The position numbers were made by a program, and so were the translations under genes. Below are positions 7,201 to 10,143 of a stretch of 10,143 bases of DNA, piece by piece; position 1 is the stretch's first letter; every line of letters begins with the position of its first letter. This stretch comes from Candidatus Methanovirga basalitermitum (lineage in GTDB: Archaea > Methanobacteriota > Methanobacteria > Methanobacteriales > Methanobacteriaceae). Below the pieces are notes generated by a model, which saw only the letters and a program-made list of their open reading frames with translations, was not told the origin of the DNA and did no database searches. Location: positions 1-10,143 of the forward strand of contig JAISZW010000232.1 in assembly GCA_031284445.1 (NCBI GenBank), written 5' to 3'.

Positions 7201-9955
7201 AATAGTAAAATCTTTTACAAGTACTTATCAGAATGTTCTAGAATATATAATATCTACTGAGGATATTATGAATAAAATAAAGAATATCGAGTTTATCCCT
7301 GGAAAAGATGAAGAATTACTCTTAAATGAACTGAATAACACATACATTGATAATAATTCAGATAATAAAACAATCATTGACCTTTTTGAAGAACAAGTAC
7401 AAAAAAAACCTGATTATATTGCCTTGGTTTATAAAGATACCAAGTTAACTTATCATGAGTTAAATGCGAAAGTGAATAGATTAACCAACTACCTAACAGA
7501 TAATAAACTTATAGATAATTCTTCTTCTGTTTTTGTTCCTTTGGTATTTGACAGATCACTACATATGATCATTAGTATACTTTCTGTGATTAAATGTGGC
7601 TGTGCTTATGTTCCCATAAGTCCAGATAATCCAGTCGAAAGAACCAAACACATACTAAAAGATACTGAAGCAAAAATCATCTTAACAGACAACAACAGCT
7701 ATGAAAGTGTAGTTAATCTATCCAAAACCTTAAATTCAGTAGATGTGGTGAATATAGAAGAATTATTCACAAACAATAAATTAGTGAATGTTTCTTCTTC
7801 TGATTTGGATGTGAAACCATCACTAAATGACTTGGTTTATCTGATTTATACATCTGGTACGACAGGTTACCCTAAAGGTGTCATGATTAAGCACAAAGGA
7901 GCCTATAATCGTCTCATATGGTTGTTGAATGAATTTAATATTAATCACAGAGACAGAATACTTCATAAAACTACCTATACTTTTGATGTGTCTTTATGGG
8001 AGATAATTCTTCCATTACTTGCTGGTGCAACTCAAATAATTGCAGAGAAAGATGGTGAAAAAGACCCAAGATATTTAATAGATCTTATGAGCGAAGAGAA
8101 GATAACTTTGGTTAATTTTGTTCCTTCAATGTTGGTTGTATTTTTACAAACCCTACAAATATATAAAAATAAGAATGATTTAGATAATCCACTACCTTAC
8201 TTAAATCATATACTTATCTCTGGTGAATCATTGGATTTGAGTATTGTAAATGATTTTAAAATGTTATCTAAAAACACGAATGTATATAATATCTATGGTC
8301 CAGCAGAGGGAGGTTTAACATACTTTGACTGTAACAAGAATAATTTAACAAAAATACCAATAGGAAAGCCAATATATAATGTGACTTCCTACATTTTAGA
8401 TAATAATCAAAAGTTATTACCATTTGGTGCAGTAGGAGAACTGTACATAGGTGGTGATGACCTAGCCAAAGGATACCTCAACAATGAAAAACTAACAAAA
8501 GAAAAATTCACACCCAATCCATACCAAACAAAAGAGCAGAAAGAAAACAATAATTATAATGATAGACTCTATAAGACAGGAGACCTAGTTCGACTAAACA
8601 AAGGTGGTGACCTTGAATACATTGGAAGAGTTGATCATCAGGTGAAACTTAGAGGATACAGAATAGAATTAGGTGAAATTGAAAATACCATAACAAAAAT
8701 ACTTAGTATAAAACAAGCAATTGTAATAGTGAACAATAATGATAAGTTGGTTGCATACTATCAAGGGGAAAAAATACCTAATCAAACAATAATAGATACA
8801 TTAAGTGATTCGTTACCTGGTTATATGATTCCAGTCTTTTATGAGCATTTAGATGAAATACCTTTAAATAATTCAGGTAAAGTGGACAGGAAAAAACTGT
8901 CTATTGTAGATACAGCAAACATATTAACAAATAATAAAAAGATAATAATGCCTAAAAATAGTTTGGTGAAACAGCTTGCGGACATATTTTCAACAATATT
9001 ATCCATAGATATTAAACATATATCTATAAATAGTAATTTTTTTGAGTTGGGTGGAAATTCTATACTTGCTATGGCTTTAACAAATGAAATAAGGCAAACA
9101 TTAAATGAAGACATAACTGTGGCCAGTATATTTGAGAATAATACAGTAGAGAGAATAGCTAACCTTATAACAAAGAATTATTATGATATAAATTTTAAAC
9201 CTGTTCGTGCTTTTAATATTGGAGATGATGATAAACCTAGGTTAATATTTATGCCTCCCGCACATGGAGGTTCAGAAGCTTATTATAAATTCTTTTCATT
9301 CTTAGATAAGTCAATTTCTTTCTATGCATTTGATAATTACAATTTAAAAAATTTTAGATCTCCTATCAGGGGTGTGGAGAATATGGCTAAGAAGTATATA
9401 GAATATTTAGAGAAAGAGAATCTTATAGAAGATGATAATTTTATTTTGGGTGGTTGGTCTTATGGTGGAGTAATTGCTTATGAAATGGCAAGACAACTAA
9501 AAAAGAAGCATAATATAAGAACAAAAAAATTATTATTGTTTGATCCATTTATTCCAGATATAGATAGCAATCAACAAAATATTGAAGACTATAAGGAAGA
9601 AATTTATGCTCAAAATAGAAAAATATTATTGCATGGTGTTGATGAGTCTTCACAACATTTTAAACCTCTCTTGGATATTCTTTATAAGAATGAGAAGATT
9701 ATAAGGAATGATATGTTTGATTATGCTAAGCATGTGGTTGATTATGAAATGCTTGATATTGATAGTGTGTTTTACTCTTATAAGTACATTAAAGAGGAAG
9801 ATAAGTTAAATCGATCCTATAATGGTTTTAAGGTATTATTGAAGAATATAAATGGAATAGAACTTGATGTTAGTCATGTTGATATGTTTGTTGATGATGA
9901 ATCTATTTTTGAGATTATGGAATCAATAAATATCTTATATCAATCGTTTTCATGA
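4265..9955 (+). CDS. Two-module nonribosomal peptide synthetase, A-T-C-A-T-TE
   Basis: A 1896-residue cytosolic assembly line. A1 is about residues 8-500, with FTSGSTGSPKG near 154-164, YGTTET at 285-290, YKTDD at 368-372, HGYRVE at 395-400 and Lys484 in NRRGKIDRK. T1 has IGLHS with phosphopantetheine Ser547. C is about 603-1030, with NHILFDG at 724-730; His725 is the catalytic second His, and the first is Asn. A2 is about 1035-1550, with YTSGTTGYPKG at 1195, FDVSLWE at 1240-1246, YGPAE at 1344-1348, YKTGD at 1436, GYRIE at 1464 and Lys1539. T2 is LGGNS with Ser1599. The type I thioesterase is about 1655-1896, with GWSYGG at 1730-1735 (Ser1732), probable Asp1760 and His1871. There is no starter C, epimerase or reductase domain, so the simplest product is a two-unit amide released by hydrolysis or cyclisation. 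My hand-read A2 code D-V-W-N-L-S-I-L-T-K is nearest the Ser-type code; A1 is non-canonical. An in-frame stop at 4253 fixes ATG 4265 as the first start. Confidence 0.92.
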   Translation: MCNKSILESFDEIVKDFPDKLAVKFEEKQSLTYGELDKLINKIVFLLEKKVEFIDHQAFNNDTDHLKPIVPIFIAKSVYSVASIFAILKIGCAFVFIEKNTPKKRLKYLLKQINASVMIDDDFITELENLDKISKNPINKRRYIKNNDLAMICFTSGSTGSPKGVMINMEQLQYSVNAFSEEVFNTYSAKHFLYISEFYFFTGPKFALSAIKNKVSFYIVSDNSIQNTESFVKYIKQNKIDISFFPPQFTKIFLQYADGVLKTIITGGDKVSNIHSDKTTILNIYGTTETLGSIISFKIDKIYRDTPIGKPLSGVDVYLLDENLKDVRKGNIHVARIIALGYLNDEKLTREKFIPNPYSKSDNDKILYKTDDLAYLNSDDDLVYLQRKGFMINAHGYRVEPTEVEDAINSIKGIKESVVAGFDVSNLTKIDNDTIIYAGIITEKKYSQINTNKIKKELSNLIPSYMIPLVIEKIDSIPLNRRGKIDRKNIVPMNIEEIYLNNTDDKIGEQENDISIVEEELLTILKNIVLLTNLSTNTDLVSIGLHSILQIEFAKQIYQKYSIDILENNLLKDENFTISNIAKLIKNNEENELIVNYKKEKDDYYPLKKNQLGIYLEQIKKQTIEYNIPILIKIQKSIDIRDLIEKLFYFHPYLNSTIKNKNDKILLKRRKNNIRVETISINEETLEDKIKDLIKPFTLEDDSNLYRIHVIETNENNYLFLDINHILFDGASIHLFIKTMNKILNKNNEIRVDDLAFYSNYLENKKINSKKYKEQVIFYRDLLKNIDSVTELLDKNTSNNHDGDGKVLVSIDKKKIDLFCEDNKISESNLLLAVYLYTISKYSLQEDILISTIVSSKTPIFEDSVGMFANTLPFPITINTNDTIEEFLQEVKNRTMNINNNNLYSVLDLKEDYGYQTTIAYNYRHNILNTNKIMNKEIKGFIDFTSDNFNYSFDLILNIDSINDEYRLEFLHSNKYSNEIVKSFTSTYQNVLEYIISTEDIMNKIKNIEFIPGKDEELLLNELNNTYIDNNSDNKTIIDLFEEQVQKKPDYIALVYKDTKLTYHELNAKVNRLTNYLTDNKLIDNSSSVFVPLVFDRSLHMIISILSVIKCGCAYVPISPDNPVERTKHILKDTEAKIILTDNNSYESVVNLSKTLNSVDVVNIEELFTNNKLVNVSSSDLDVKPSLNDLVYLIYTSGTTGYPKGVMIKHKGAYNRLIWLLNEFNINHRDRILHKTTYTFDVSLWEIILPLLAGATQIIAEKDGEKDPRYLIDLMSEEKITLVNFVPSMLVVFLQTLQIYKNKNDLDNPLPYLNHILISGESLDLSIVNDFKMLSKNTNVYNIYGPAEGGLTYFDCNKNNLTKIPIGKPIYNVTSYILDNNQKLLPFGAVGELYIGGDDLAKGYLNNEKLTKEKFTPNPYQTKEQKENNNYNDRLYKTGDLVRLNKGGDLEYIGRVDHQVKLRGYRIELGEIENTITKILSIKQAIVIVNNNDKLVAYYQGEKIPNQTIIDTLSDSLPGYMIPVFYEHLDEIPLNNSGKVDRKKLSIVDTANILTNNKKIIMPKNSLVKQLADIFSTILSIDIKHISINSNFFELGGNSILAMALTNEIRQTLNEDITVASIFENNTVERIANLITKNYYDINFKPVRAFNIGDDDKPRLIFMPPAHGGSEAYYKFFSFLDKSISFYAFDNYNLKNFRSPIRGVENMAKKYIEYLEKENLIEDDNFILGGWSYGGVIAYEMARQLKKKHNIRTKKLLLFDPFIPDIDSNQQNIEDYKEEIYAQNRKILLHGVDESSQHFKPLLDILYKNEKIIRNDMFDYAKHVVDYEMLDIDSVFYSYKYIKEEDKLNRSYNGFKVLLKNINGIELDVSHVDMFVDDESIFEIMESINILYQSFS

Positions 9956-9967
9956 GGTTTAATATAT

Positions 9968-9986
9968 ATTAGGAAACCTAATTTTT
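9968..9986 (+). terminator. Small hairpin plus T-run after the NRPS
   Basis: ATTAGG (9968-9973) and CCTAAT (9977-9982) form a 6-bp stem with an AAA loop followed by TTTT, 13 bases after the NRPS stop. An overlapping alternative pairs AGGTTT (9955-9960) with AAACCT (9974-9979). The stem is short, so termination may depend mainly on downstream T-tracts. Confidence 0.4.
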
Positions 9987-10048
9987 AGCAATACATATTG
10001 ATCCAATTTTGATTATAGTTTAATACGAGGGTGTAAAAAAGTGTGGAG

Positions 10049-10079
10049 TTTTTTTGATTTTTGAAAAAAATTGAAAATC
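10049..10079 (+). terminator. Oligo-T tract with weak hairpin
   Basis: T7 at 10049-10055 is a good archaeal terminator candidate. It is followed by GATTTT (10056-10061) pairing with AAAATC (10074-10079) across an A-rich loop. The remaining sequence to 10143 has no supported gene. An AT-rich box at its very end (10134-10141) might belong to the promoter of a gene outside the window. Confidence 0.35.
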
Positions 10080-10143
10080 CTTCAAATCCTTTAATTTACT
10101 ATAATATCATCCATAAGAAATGCATTATTCAAAAAATATATCA

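Noticed and set aside
5284..8525. Near-repeat between A1 and A2 (GYLNDEKLTREKF at about 5284 and GYLNNEKLTKEKF at about 8471) as recent module duplication
   Set aside because: This segment is conserved in most NRPS adenylation domains, and the codons differ at many sites, so no recent duplication is needed.
1..10143. CRISPR arrays, tRNA or rRNA genes
   Set aside because: No regularly spaced repeats and no tRNA cloverleaf or rRNA-like GC-rich stretch were seen on either strand.

Overview
The window is very AT-rich, with Ile codons often ATA and Arg codons mostly AGA. Ribosome-binding sites are GGTGA-type or weak GGAG-type rather than strong AGGAGG, AT-only TATA-like boxes lie upstream of genes, and oligo-T runs follow them. 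Together these suggest a low-GC methanogenic archaeon of the Methanobacteriales (Methanobrevibacter-like). A low-GC Firmicute is not excluded. No rRNA, tRNA or housekeeping gene is present to settle the host.

Layout. Positions 1-116 hold a palindromic, MITE-like element whose right end abuts a TATA-like box. A long, partly structured leader (about 150-296) precedes a small gene at 297-443. It encodes a 48-residue peptide ending in CCCSCCCTID, which looks like the precursor of a linear azol(in)e-containing peptide (TOMM/LAP, streptolysin S type). Positions 444-907 are gene-poor: a pyrimidine/oligo-T tract, debris of a frameshifted coding sequence, and a solitary copy of the palindrome's terminal motif.

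Positions 908-4091 are three tightly overlapping genes that form the complete azole-forming set: a SagB-type FMN dehydrogenase, a SagC-like partner protein (RRE-like N-terminus, two CxxC pairs) and a YcaO cyclodehydratase with a C-terminal PxPxP motif. After a 170-bp gap with its own probable promoter, a single gene (4265-9955) encodes a 1896-residue two-module nonribosomal peptide synthetase, A-T-C-A-T-TE. The last 188 bp hold terminator-like structures only.

How they work together (inference). The partner and YcaO proteins would bind the 48-residue precursor and cyclise its Cys/Ser/Thr residues to azolines, and the SagB-type enzyme would oxidise these to azoles. The NRPS would make a dipeptide-like or acyl-amino acid product. 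It either modifies or caps the azole peptide, or makes a second metabolite from the same locus. No transporter, leader peptidase or immunity gene is visible, so the cluster may extend beyond the window. The most notable points are the CCCSCCC core peptide, its pairing with an NRPS, and the probable archaeal host.
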